NCBI RefSeq assembly: GCF_008312885.1
Contig: NZ_VSSO01000001.1
Coordinates: forward strand, 62,001-126,000
Direction: 5' to 3'
Source: Lolliginicoccus suaedae
GTDB taxonomy: Bacteria > Actinomycetota > Actinomycetes > Mycobacteriales > Mycobacteriaceae
Length of the DNA: 64,000 nt
Under the pieces are notes generated by a model. It was not told the origin of the DNA. It saw only the letters and a list, made by a program, of their open reading frames with translations, and ran no database searches. Within the stretch, counting starts at the first letter, position 1; each line of letters opens with the position of its first letter. Below, piece after piece: positions 17,150 through 25,109 of this stretch. The position numbers were made by a program, and so were the translations under genes.

Positions 17150-18690
17150 TCCTCGAGCACCGCGTCTGTGATGCGCCAGGTGTGCTCCAGCGGATCCATG
17201 ACGAAGCCCTGCACGCGATCAGAGACTGCGGCATTCATCCGGTACCAGGCGATGGGGATCACGGGCAGCTCTTCCTGGGCGATCCGGGCGATCGTCGCGC
17301 GCAGTTCCTCCGCCTCGTCCTCGTCCGCTCCGGCGAGCAGGGCATCGATCGCGGCGAGGACCTCATCGTTGCGCCAGTTCATCGCGCCCCAATCGGCCCC
17401 GTCCGGTCCGAAGGTGTCCGCGACAGTTACGAGGGGGTCGGAGACGAGGGCGAGGTGGCGGGCCAGCAGCCCTAGCTCCAGGGTGCCGTCGGCATGCCCG
17501 GCCGGGATCTCGCTGGAGTTGGTGACGTCCACCTTGACCCGCACCCCGATCTGGCGGAGCTGGTCCTGGATCGCGGCGGCGAGCGCGGGCAGCTCCGGGC
17601 GGTCCGGGTACGTCAGGAGAGCTACTTCGAGCGGCTGTCCGTCGCGCTGCATGGTGCCGGACGCATCCTGGGTCCACCCGGCCTCGGCCAGCAAGGCGAT
17701 CGCGCTCTCGGGGTCGTGCTCGAGCGGCGATAGCTCGTCGTTGTGCCACTCGGGAAGCGACGGCGGGAACAGCTGGGTAGCGGCGAGCTCGGGCTCCCGC
17801 AGCACGGCGTCGGCGATGCTGCGGCGATCGATGGCCTTGCTGATCGCCTGGCGCACGCGCGCATCGCCCAGGACCGGGTGCTCGCCATTGACCTTCATGT
17901 ACAGCGTGCGCGGTTGCAGGCTGCTCACCAGATCGACGCCGTCGGCGGACTCGACGCGCTGCCGGCCAGAGGGCTCGAGGTGGAAGATCACGTCGGCTTG
18001 CCCGCTGGCGGCCATCAGTGCCCGCGACTCGGCGCGCGAGACGGTCTGGAACTCCACTCGCTCGATATCGGGGCGTTCGCCGCGCCAGTCCGCGAAGCGC
18101 GTGGTGTGGATGGACGCGGGCAGCTCGATCGACGCTGCCTCGTAGGCGCCGGTGCCGATGACGTCGAGGACGTTGCCGGTGTCGTCGTACGCCGCGGGAG
18201 CGAGGATCGCGGTGCTGTAGTGGGTGAGGATCGCGGGCAGTGTCGGCAGTGGCTCATCGAGCTCGATGCGAACTTCCTGCTCGGTGGCGTCGATGCGCGT
18301 GATCCCGGCGGTGGCGAGCGGGCTGCCTGCTTGCTCGCGGGCGTGGTCGAGCGCGTTCGCCACGGCCTGCCCGGTGAGCGGGGTGCCGTCGTGGAAGGTA
18401 ACGCCAGCGGGCAGGGCGAAGGTCCAGGATCGCTTGTCGTCGGAGGATGCCCACGAGGTGGCGAGTCCTTCGGTGATCCGGCCGCCCATGTCGCTGGCGA
18501 CGAGCGTCTCGATGATGTGGAGGCGGTTGAACACGGCGCTGCTCGCGGCGGGAACCATGCTGTGCACCTCGAAGGGGCCGATGATGCGCAACGTGTCGTC
18601 GTCAGCCCCGCGGTCCTGCGCGCCGCAGCCGCTGAGCAGCAGCGTTGTCGCGATCGACGCCGCGATGGCCATGCGCGATCTGGTCTTCAC
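17146..18690 (-). CDS. Family 5 extracellular substrate-binding lipoprotein
   Basis: About 514 residues. The GTG at 18690 follows a GGGGG ribosome binding site and gives a clean lipoprotein signal ending LLLSGCG; a GTG at 18705 is an alternative. The mature protein has the peptide/nickel-binding protein pattern: LRIIGPFEVHSMVPAASS, EGLATSWASSDDKRSWTFALPAGVTFHDGTP, then RQAISKAIDRRSIADAVL. The ligand is not fixed by sequence: peptides, nickel, heme and metallophores are all carried by this family. A Fur/Zur-like palindrome just upstream points to metal or metallophore uptake. It is the first gene of a tightly coupled four-gene operon. Confidence 0.9.
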   Translation of the reverse strand: MKTRSRMAIAASIATTLLLSGCGAQDRGADDDTLRIIGPFEVHSMVPAASSAVFNRLHIIETLVASDMGGRITEGLATSWASSDDKRSWTFALPAGVTFHDGTPLTGQAVANALDHAREQAGSPLATAGITRIDATEQEVRIELDEPLPTLPAILTHYSTAILAPAAYDDTGNVLDVIGTGAYEAASIELPASIHTTRFADWRGERPDIERVEFQTVSRAESRALMAASGQADVIFHLEPSGRQRVESADGVDLVSSLQPRTLYMKVNGEHPVLGDARVRQAISKAIDRRSIADAVLREPELAATQLFPPSLPEWHNDELSPLEHDPESAIALLAEAGWTQDASGTMQRDGQPLEVALLTYPDRPELPALAAAIQDQLRQIGVRVKVDVTNSSEIPAGHADGTLELGLLARHLALVSDPLVTVADTFGPDGADWGAMNWRNDEVLAAIDALLAGADEDEAEELRATIARIAQEELPVIPIAWYRMNAAVSDRVQGFVMDPLEHTWRITDAVLEE

Positions 18691-18710
18691 CTGGTGCACC
18701 CCCACTTAAA

Positions 18711-18725
18711 CGGTAACGATTATCG
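18711..18725. promoter_or_regulatory. Fur/Zur-like 7-1-7 box
   Basis: CGGTAACGATTATCG has the 7-1-7 inverted-repeat layout of Fur-family operators (CGGTAAC-G-ATTATCG; 5 of 7 positions symmetric). It lies 20-35 bp before the binding-protein start and covers GATAAT, a good -10 hexamer on the coding strand, so a bound repressor would block the promoter. Inferred from pattern only. Confidence 0.45.
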
Positions 18726-18830
18726 AAAGCGATAGTACGAGAGGGGGCGCGGATCGCGAAATCGGGCGGTATCCGCGAGACGCTAGCGCTGGGCGGGCCT
18801 GGCGCGGGGGCCGGCCTGGAACACGCGGAA

Positions 18831-18882
18831 GCGTGAGGTTTTGCACCCCAAAAACTGCTTGGCAGGGTGCAGAACCGCACAC
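18831..18882. repeat. 52-nt palindromic repeat, family A, diverged copy 4
   Basis: Same length as copies 1-3 and identical at 43 of 52 positions, with changes in the outer stem and the loop. The inner stem GGTTTTGCACCC/GGGTGCAGAACC is kept. It lies between the MFS gene and the importer operon, 5 kb from copy 3. Confidence 0.8.
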
Positions 18883-18959
18883 TTCCGGAGCCGCTCGCCC
18901 GCCCACCGCCCGCCCCAGGCGGGAGTGAAGGATGAACCACCCCCAGCGTGGCCAGGTGT

Positions 18960-20192
18960 TCACGATCGAGCGGCACCAGCGGAAGACCCGCGCCGTCCGG
19001 ATCGCCACAGCAGCACCGCCGCGATGAGGTAGGGCACCACCAGCAGCAGCGCGAACGCGCCCGCGTGGCGGCCCAGCGGATGGAGACCGGCATAGGCGAG
19101 CAGGACCAGCACCGCGAGGATCTCGCTCGCCACCCCGGCCAGCGAGGTGATGGTGGCGCGGCTGGTGCCACGGATGCGTTGCTGCATCCAGGCCTCGGCG
19201 AGGACGCTGGTGATCTGGAAGCCGCCGAACGCGATCCCCATCGCGAGCCAACCGACAGCTCCGCCGAGCAGCGCGCCGACCACGCCGAGCAGGGTGCTCG
19301 CTAGGAGCAAGATCGATGTCCCGCGCGCGGTGAGCCCGCTGAACCTGCCGGTGAGCGCGCCACCGATCCCGACCCCGGCCCAAACGGCAAGCACCACCCA
19401 TGGCACGTCCACGGTCGCGACGCCGTGCTCGGCCGCGAGCAGCGGCACGTATTCCTCGAGGGTTTCCCACACGGCCGGGATGATCGCGACGAGCCCGATG
19501 ATCGCGATGAGCCGGTGATCGGCCCGGACCTCGGCGAAGCCAGCGCGGATCGTGCCGAGGTAGCCCTCCGGAGCATCGTCCTCCTCGCCCGGCAGCACGG
19601 GCGCAGCGGCGTGCCTCGTCTCGGGCAGGGCAAGCCCGGCGATGGCGCAGGCGAGGCAGGCGGCCACGCTGCCGATCGCGACGAGGGTGTATCCGCCGAG
19701 ATGCATGGCGGGTATCGCGAGGAGCGTGCTCGCGCCGACGGCGACCACGGCGAATGCCTGCGCCATTCCCATCACCGCGGCGTAGCGGCCCGCGGCCCCG
19801 TGCTGCTCGAGCTCGGTGTAGACGAGTGCCTCGAGCGCGCCGGAGGAAAGGGTGCCGCCGAATCCCCACAGGATGAAGCCGAGCAGGAACACCTCGAACG
19901 AGGGCGCGATCACCCACAGGGCGAACGCGAGCCCAGCGAAGAGTGGCGCGGCGGCGATGAGCCAGCGGCGCGGGAGCACATCCGCGAGCGCGCCGGAGGG
20001 CACTTCGAACAGGATCACCGTGATGGCCCCGGCGATGAACAGCGCGGTGATCTGGGTGACGCTCAGGCCCGTATCGGTGAATAGCAGCGCGTAGAACGGG
20101 TAGAGCAGGATGAAGTCCTGCAGGAACAGATAGCTGTAGAGCGCGGCGATGAGCCTGCGCGGGGCAGCGGCACGGGAGGGTGCAGCGAGCAT
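18960..20192 (-). CDS. Major facilitator superfamily transporter
   Basis: 410 residues with about 12 hydrophobic segments in two halves separated by a charged loop (about residues 195-220, LPGEEDDAPEG). The motif FEVPSGALADVLPRRW near residue 62 is the MFS motif A variant of loop 2-3, typical of drug/efflux-type exporters. No substrate can be named. Separate transcription unit from the importer, which lies downstream on the same strand after the diverged palindrome. Confidence 0.88.
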   Translation of the reverse strand: MLAAPSRAAAPRRLIAALYSYLFLQDFILLYPFYALLFTDTGLSVTQITALFIAGAITVILFEVPSGALADVLPRRWLIAAAPLFAGLAFALWVIAPSFEVFLLGFILWGFGGTLSSGALEALVYTELEQHGAAGRYAAVMGMAQAFAVVAVGASTLLAIPAMHLGGYTLVAIGSVAACLACAIAGLALPETRHAAAPVLPGEEDDAPEGYLGTIRAGFAEVRADHRLIAIIGLVAIIPAVWETLEEYVPLLAAEHGVATVDVPWVVLAVWAGVGIGGALTGRFSGLTARGTSILLLASTLLGVVGALLGGAVGWLAMGIAFGGFQITSVLAEAWMQQRIRGTSRATITSLAGVASEILAVLVLLAYAGLHPLGRHAGAFALLLVVPYLIAAVLLWRSGRRGSSAGAARS

Positions 20193-20407
20193 GGCGGGAA
20201 CCTCAAGCGGGTGGAGTGGCGGGGACCGGCAGGCATGGTAGGGCCCGGGAGGGGACCGTGCCCGCGCCCGTGAGGCAATGCCAGGTCCAGCGCCGCTGCG
20301 CGAGGATCAACATCGATGACGCATGAGACTGATTCTATTGGCCGGGCATGTGCCAGCGCATCTGGTTTATCGGCGACCTCGCGCACCTCGCCGTCGGGGA
20401 CGCTAGC
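20193..20407. promoter_or_regulatory. Divergent intergenic region
   Basis: 215 bp between the divergent MFS and phospholipase D-like genes. It must contain both promoters; no clear palindrome or consensus box was recognised. Confidence 0.4.
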
Positions 20408-22015
20408 GTGAGCGACAGGACAAGGGGGTGGCGCGTGCGGGTCGATCCGGTTGCGGAGCGCTGGTTGCTGTCGGCGCCAGAGCGCGGCAACCCGTGGACG
20501 CGGCTGCATGGGTGGACCCAGGGCAATGTGGTGGTGCCGCTGATCGATGGCCGCCGGTACTTCGAGCGGCTCGCGCGGGCGCTCCAGGCGACGCGGCGCG
20601 GTGACGCGGTGCTGTTCTCGGCATGGCGTGGCGACGCCGACCAGGTGCTGCTCGATGGTGGCCCGACGATCGGTGATGCGCTGGCGGGGGCGGCCCGGCG
20701 CGGGGTGACCGTGCGCGGGCTGATGTGGCGCTCGCACGTCGAGCCGCTGGGGTTCTCGGGGCCACAGAACCGGGCGCTGGTGGAGCGGGTCAACGCTGCG
20801 GGCGGGGAGGTGGTGCTCGACCATCGGGTGCGGCCGTTCGGTAGTCATCACCAGAAGTTCGTGGTGGTGCGCTTCGCTCGCCCAGGCACGCATGATGTGG
20901 CATTCGTCGGCGGCATGGACCTCGCGCGCACGCGCCGCGACGATGGGCAGCATTCCGGTGATCCGCTGGTGCGTGGAGAGGATCTGGAGCCCTGGCACGA
21001 TGCGCAGCTGGAGGTTCGTGGTCCTGCGGTGGCCGATGTCGAGCTAGTTTTCCGGGAGCGGTGGGAGGATCCCTCGGCGCTCGAGGAGCCTCCTTGGGTG
21101 GCGCTCGGGGACGAGGAGGAGCCCCAGCATGACCGCGAGCCGACCCCGTTGCCCGCGATGGCGCCCCCGCCCGTCGCGGCCGGTTCCTGCGCGGTGCAGG
21201 TGCTATGCACGTATCCGGAGCGCACCCCACCGTTTCCGTTCGCGAGGAATGGCGAGCGGTCGATAGCCCATGCGTACGAGAAGGCGCTGCGGCGAGCGAG
21301 GTCGCTGGTGTACGTCGAGGAGCAATACCTGTGGTCACGCGATGTGGCAGAGGTGTTCGCCTCCGCCCTGCGCCGCAACGCGCGCCTGCGGATGGTGATC
21401 GTCGTGCCGCGCCTGGTGTATGAGCGCAGCCCCATGCGCTCGATCCCGGCCTTGCTGGGGCATGGGGCTGCCCTGCGCGCGGTATGCCGCGCCGCGCCCG
21501 ACCGGGTGGTCGTCGTCGATGTGGAGAACCATGAGTCCGTGCCGGTATACGTGCATGCCAAGGTGTGCGTGGTCGACGATGTGTGGGCCTGCGTGGGCAG
21601 TGGCAACCTCAATCACCGCTCCTGGACCTACGACTCCGAGCTGACCGCGGCGTTCGTGGATGCGAACCGGGATCCGCGAACGCCCATGGACCCCGCCGGG
21701 ACGGGCGAGGGCGCGCGCGTCGCCGCGCGGGACCTGCGGCTCGAGCTGGCGGTCGAGCACCTCGACCGGGACCCGCACGATGTGGCTGACCTGATCGATC
21801 CGTTGCGGTTCTTCGATGCGGTCCGCCATTCCGCGCACCGGCTGGACCAGTGGCACAACGACGGCGAGCGTGGCCCGCGTCCGCCCGGGCGCCTCCGGCC
21901 GCACAAGGCCGCATCACTGTCGCCCTGGCAGGCCGCGCTCGCCGCGCCCCTCTACGAGGCAATGATCGACCCGGACGGCCGGAGCTGGCGCATGCGCGCC
22001 GCGCGGACGTTCTAG
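20408..22015 (+). CDS. Phospholipase D-like protein (two HKD motifs)
   Basis: 535 residues from a GTG at 20408 with GGGGA upstream; an in-frame ATG 60 nt earlier is possible but has no ribosome binding site. Two HKD-type motifs are visible: HHQKFVVVRF near residue 142 followed by FVGGMDL, and HAKVCVVDDVWACVGSGN near 382. One active site is formed from the two halves in this superfamily, which includes phospholipase D and cardiolipin synthase. No signal peptide or transmembrane helix is evident, so it is probably cytoplasmic or peripheral. The spacing between motifs (about 240 residues) fits eukaryote-like PLDs and their bacterial homologues. Confidence 0.85.
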   Translation: MSDRTRGWRVRVDPVAERWLLSAPERGNPWTRLHGWTQGNVVVPLIDGRRYFERLARALQATRRGDAVLFSAWRGDADQVLLDGGPTIGDALAGAARRGVTVRGLMWRSHVEPLGFSGPQNRALVERVNAAGGEVVLDHRVRPFGSHHQKFVVVRFARPGTHDVAFVGGMDLARTRRDDGQHSGDPLVRGEDLEPWHDAQLEVRGPAVADVELVFRERWEDPSALEEPPWVALGDEEEPQHDREPTPLPAMAPPPVAAGSCAVQVLCTYPERTPPFPFARNGERSIAHAYEKALRRARSLVYVEEQYLWSRDVAEVFASALRRNARLRMVIVVPRLVYERSPMRSIPALLGHGAALRAVCRAAPDRVVVVDVENHESVPVYVHAKVCVVDDVWACVGSGNLNHRSWTYDSELTAAFVDANRDPRTPMDPAGTGEGARVAARDLRLELAVEHLDRDPHDVADLIDPLRFFDAVRHSAHRLDQWHNDGERGPRPPGRLRPHKAASLSPWQAALAAPLYEAMIDPDGRSWRMRAARTF

Positions 22016-23067
22016 CGCCCCGCCATCCTGATGCGGTAATAGGCACCGCGTCCGAGCCTGCTGGCATTCTTCCGGGTGAAGCGCGGCTCGGTGAGGGCGC
22101 TCATGGTGTGCTCGGCGACTATCCGGGGGTCCGGTGGCCCGGGCTCGGCCCACGCGTCATCGTCGCGCGGTGGTGGATCGAGGAAGAGCTTGCCGTCGGT
22201 GCGGCCCAGGAATGTCCGGGCGATCCACTCGTAGTCCTCCGCATTGTCAGCGATGAGCTGGCGCCGACGGGCAGGAGACAGGGTAGGGGAGTGAGCCGTG
22301 CCGAGCGGAGCGTCCATCGCGTGGGTGATGAGCTTCCTGCGGATCCGCGGTGGCACCCGGGATCGCTGGTAGATGTCGATGAGTGACATGGTCTGGTTGT
22401 CGAGTGCGAGATTGGCCAGCGGTGGCTGGATGAGCCCGGATTCCGCAAGCTCGGGCTGGTCGGCCGCGCGGAGGAAGTCGGTGACGATATCGGGCTGGTT
22501 CTGTTGCTTCTCGAAGGGCCGGACGATAAGGGCTTCGGTGCCGAACTGATCGGCCCACCGGGTGATGAGGTGCCGGTACCTGGCGCGCATGGAGTTGCGC
22601 CTCTGGTGGAAATCGATGAAGGAGCCTGCGCTGCTCTCCCAGGGCGGGGAGGGCAGTCGCTTGACGGATTCACGGTAGGCCGACTCCCACCACTTGTCGT
22701 GACGGCGCAGGTAGACGATTATGCGCGTGTCGAATGGGGCGAGGAGCTCCCTGGCGAGGGCGACGTCCTGCTCGTTGACGAACATCTCCGAGCTGATGAT
22801 CACAGCGTCGGCGCGGCTTCGCCTGATCTCGTTGGCGAGCCTTTTCTGGAGCGCGGGGATGCGGGCTCGGATGGCGGCGGTCGACTGCTCAGGCGGGCTG
22901 GTGAATCCGAGGGCGCTGCTCAGCAGGTAGTGCGCGTGGCCGATCCTGCCGGTGCGCGGGTAGAGGATGCCATGCGCGCGGAGGATGCGCGTGGACTTGC
23001 TGAGCGCTTCCTGGATCGCGGTCGTGCCGGTCTTGTCGGTGCCGATGTGCAGGTAGACGACCGTCAT
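22012..23067 (-). CDS. Sulfotransferase-like protein
   Basis: 351 residues. The N-terminal HIGTDKTGTTAIQEALS (residues 7-23) matches the 5'-phosphosulfate-binding loop of PAPS-dependent sulfotransferases. IIVYLRRHDKWWESAYRE near residue 114 corresponds to the 3'-phosphate-binding segment (Arg...Ser). This suggests transfer of sulfate to a carbohydrate or lipid, though some family members act as other transferases. Convergent with the phospholipase D-like gene, overlapping by 4 nt. Confidence 0.7.
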   Translation of the reverse strand: MTVVYLHIGTDKTGTTAIQEALSKSTRILRAHGILYPRTGRIGHAHYLLSSALGFTSPPEQSTAAIRARIPALQKRLANEIRRSRADAVIISSEMFVNEQDVALARELLAPFDTRIIVYLRRHDKWWESAYRESVKRLPSPPWESSAGSFIDFHQRRNSMRARYRHLITRWADQFGTEALIVRPFEKQQNQPDIVTDFLRAADQPELAESGLIQPPLANLALDNQTMSLIDIYQRSRVPPRIRRKLITHAMDAPLGTAHSPTLSPARRRQLIADNAEDYEWIARTFLGRTDGKLFLDPPPRDDDAWAEPGPPDPRIVAEHTMSALTEPRFTRKNASRLGRGAYYRIRMAGR

Positions 23068-23121
23068 GCCTGCCTTTATAGCAGGTTCCTGGCATGTCGG
23101 ACCCGCGCCCGCTCGCCTCGG

Positions 23122-23292
23122 CTATTCGCGCTCCCACGGCTCGATCTGGTCATCGTCGTCATTGAGCTCGTCGTCATCGGGGCGGTGCTTGCGCGCGAGG
23201 TAGATGAGCGTGCCGATGATGGCGACGGGACCGAGGAGCATGATTGCCTCGTCCCAGCCGCCCTGGTGCATGAGGTAGATCTGCTCAGGCAC
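23122..23292 (-). CDS. 56-residue single-span membrane protein
   Basis: GTG start at 23292, overlapping the stop of the preceding operon gene by 8 nt, which supports translational coupling. The peptide has a short N-terminus rich in polar residues (VPEQIYLMHQGGWDEA), one transmembrane helix (about residues 17-33), a basic stop-transfer ARKHR and a highly acidic tail (DDDELNDDDDQ). The hydrophobic pattern, coupling and acidic tail make it a convincing gene despite its size. Likely a small accessory subunit of the neighbouring membrane proteins. Confidence 0.72.
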   Translation of the reverse strand: MPEQIYLMHQGGWDEAIMLLGPVAIIGTLIYLARKHRPDDDELNDDDDQIEPWERE

Positions 23293-24604
23293 TGGACACC
23301 AGCATGATTCCGATCATCGTGTATCCCACCATAAGCGCCAGCGCGGGGAACTGGCCAGTGCTGCGGTGGGATGGTCGGATGATCCGCAGGGACTGATCGT
23401 GCGCGGCGGCGACAGCGATGATGTGCCCGGTGATGATGGCGGCGACCTGCACGATGGCGATGGTCGTTGTGGAGACGATCGTGTAGTCGATGCTTCCCGT
23501 CGCGCCGAGCAGCTCCCATCCCTGGCCGAGGGGATCGGTGGCGAGCAGGTATCCGGCCTGGCCCTGGAAGATCGCGAACGAGAAGTAATGGGCGATGGTG
23601 TAGCCGAGCGCGAGCGGGATCAGGGTGTGGGCGAAAGCGTCGTACGGGTCGATGCCTGGCTGGCTGGTGCGGGTCTTGCGCAGGTAAGGGCGTGTCAGCC
23701 ACATCGCGAGGGCATACATCGCGCCCATCGCGGCGATCGTCCCCGCGAGAGCGGCGGTCCCGCTGAGCGCGGAGACGGCGGGCGAGAGGCCGCGCGTGAG
23801 CTCGGCCCAGGCGGGGATGCGCGTGACGCCATCGAACGTGGTGGCGCCGAGGACCAGGATCAGGATGGGGGTGAGGCCCTTGCTGGATCCGGCGATCAGC
23901 CCGTCGAGCGGGTTGCGGACGACGAGCCTGCGGTCGGCGCGACGGCCGAAGGGGCTGAGCCGCGCGATGAGGATGAAGTACACCTCGAACCCGTCGCACT
24001 GGTCGAACCAGCGTGGTCCGGCGATCGCGCCCGCGAGGACCATGATGATGGCGTAGCCGGTGACGAACACCGCGACCACTCGGGGCGAGTCGGAGGCGGG
24101 ATGCACGAGCTCGAGCCATAGGAAGGCGCCGAGGCTCGCGACGGCGGGCCAGTGGCCGAGCTTGTCGAGCCCGGATGCGAGGCGTGCGCGCCCGAGCAAC
24201 GGGTGGAGTGCCGCGGCGAGCGTGCGGAGCGGGTTGGCGAGGCGGTAGATGGGACCGAGCAGGAGCGAAACGGGGATCAGCCCGATCCAGAACCACACAT
24301 AGAACCAGGTGGGGCCTGGATTGGTCGTGGAGTCATCGGTGCCGAGCCATAGCGCGGCGAGCAGTATCGCCAGAGCCAGCAGGCCAAGCCCAGCGAGGAT
24401 CGACCGGGTAACTGGGTGATCAGCGAAGCGCTCGAGCGGCCGGGGCAGCGGGTGGCCAGCCTTGTCGCCGCGCAGCAGCGGCTTCTTCCAGAGGAACGCG
24501 AGCGCCACGAACGAGACGAGAACGGCGGCGGCCCCGGCATACAGCGCCATCCATAGTGGGACGGGCAGGTCGGAGCGGCCACCGAGGCCGTGCGCGAGGA
24601 TCAT
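23285..24604 (-). CDS. Polytopic membrane protein of unknown function
   Basis: 439 residues with about 11 hydrophobic segments. The N-terminus AHGLGGRSDLPVPLWMALY is characteristic of an actinobacterial/proteobacterial family. I recall members of this type being labelled fenitrothion hydrolase in databases, a name that is probably not their physiological role. A central loop has FDQCDGFEVYFILIARLSPFGRR, and the C-terminal half has HTLIPLALGYTIAHYFSFAIFQGQ, with two His in predicted helices. The start overlaps the cupredoxin gene stop by 4 nt. Confidence 0.75.
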   Translation of the reverse strand: MILAHGLGGRSDLPVPLWMALYAGAAAVLVSFVALAFLWKKPLLRGDKAGHPLPRPLERFADHPVTRSILAGLGLLALAILLAALWLGTDDSTTNPGPTWFYVWFWIGLIPVSLLLGPIYRLANPLRTLAAALHPLLGRARLASGLDKLGHWPAVASLGAFLWLELVHPASDSPRVVAVFVTGYAIIMVLAGAIAGPRWFDQCDGFEVYFILIARLSPFGRRADRRLVVRNPLDGLIAGSSKGLTPILILVLGATTFDGVTRIPAWAELTRGLSPAVSALSGTAALAGTIAAMGAMYALAMWLTRPYLRKTRTSQPGIDPYDAFAHTLIPLALGYTIAHYFSFAIFQGQAGYLLATDPLGQGWELLGATGSIDYTIVSTTTIAIVQVAAIITGHIIAVAAAHDQSLRIIRPSHRSTGQFPALALMVGYTMIGIMLVSSA

Positions 24605-25014
24605 CCGGTGACCCGCAGCTGGGTGATCACCGTGCCCGCCTCGTGCATCTCGACCTCGAACACCCCGGGCAGATCAGCGATGAACTCGATGGTGGCGGGC
24701 TGGCCGGGCACTGCCTCGGCGGTGAGGTCGTAGCCATGGACGTGGATCTCATCGGCGGTGTCGGCGGTGATGGTGAGCGCGATGGATGTGCCCAGCGGGA
24801 TCTCCACCTGGGACTCGCCCTCGGTGCGGGTGCCGCCGGAGATAGTGAACTCGTAGGTGGTGGTCTCGGGGACCGTGGCGTCGCCGGTGCTGGTGCTGGA
24901 GCCGCTGGGCGCGCTGGCGGGATCCTCGGTGCTGCCGCAGGCGGCGCCGCCGAGGGCCAGGGTGGCCGTGGCGAGCGCGGCGACGACGGTGACGAGGCGG
25001 CGTGGTGCGTGCAT
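24601..25014 (-). CDS. Lipoprotein with cupredoxin-like domain
   Basis: 137 residues from ATG 25014 (GGGAG ribosome binding site). The signal peptide ends LALGGAACG, a lipobox. After a Ser/Thr-rich linker, a single beta-rich domain contains DEIHVHGYDL and PGVFEVEMHEAGTVI, the strand pattern of cupredoxins and EfeO/plastocyanin-like domains. The HVH and EMHE histidines are candidate metal ligands; the Cys of blue-copper sites is absent, so a type 1 site is not expected. It is coupled to both membrane genes of the operon. Confidence 0.78.
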   Translation of the reverse strand: MHAPRRLVTVVAALATATLALGGAACGSTEDPASAPSGSSTSTGDATVPETTTYEFTISGGTRTEGESQVEIPLGTSIALTITADTADEIHVHGYDLTAEAVPGQPATIEFIADLPGVFEVEMHEAGTVITQLRVTG

Positions 25015-25109
25015 GGGTGCTCCCGGGTCGAGTGCCGCCGGAGCTGGCGGGCGCGGCTCCGGCGGCGTGGCGTGCTGGTGATTCCGTGTGGACGATTCCT
25101 CTGGGCAGC

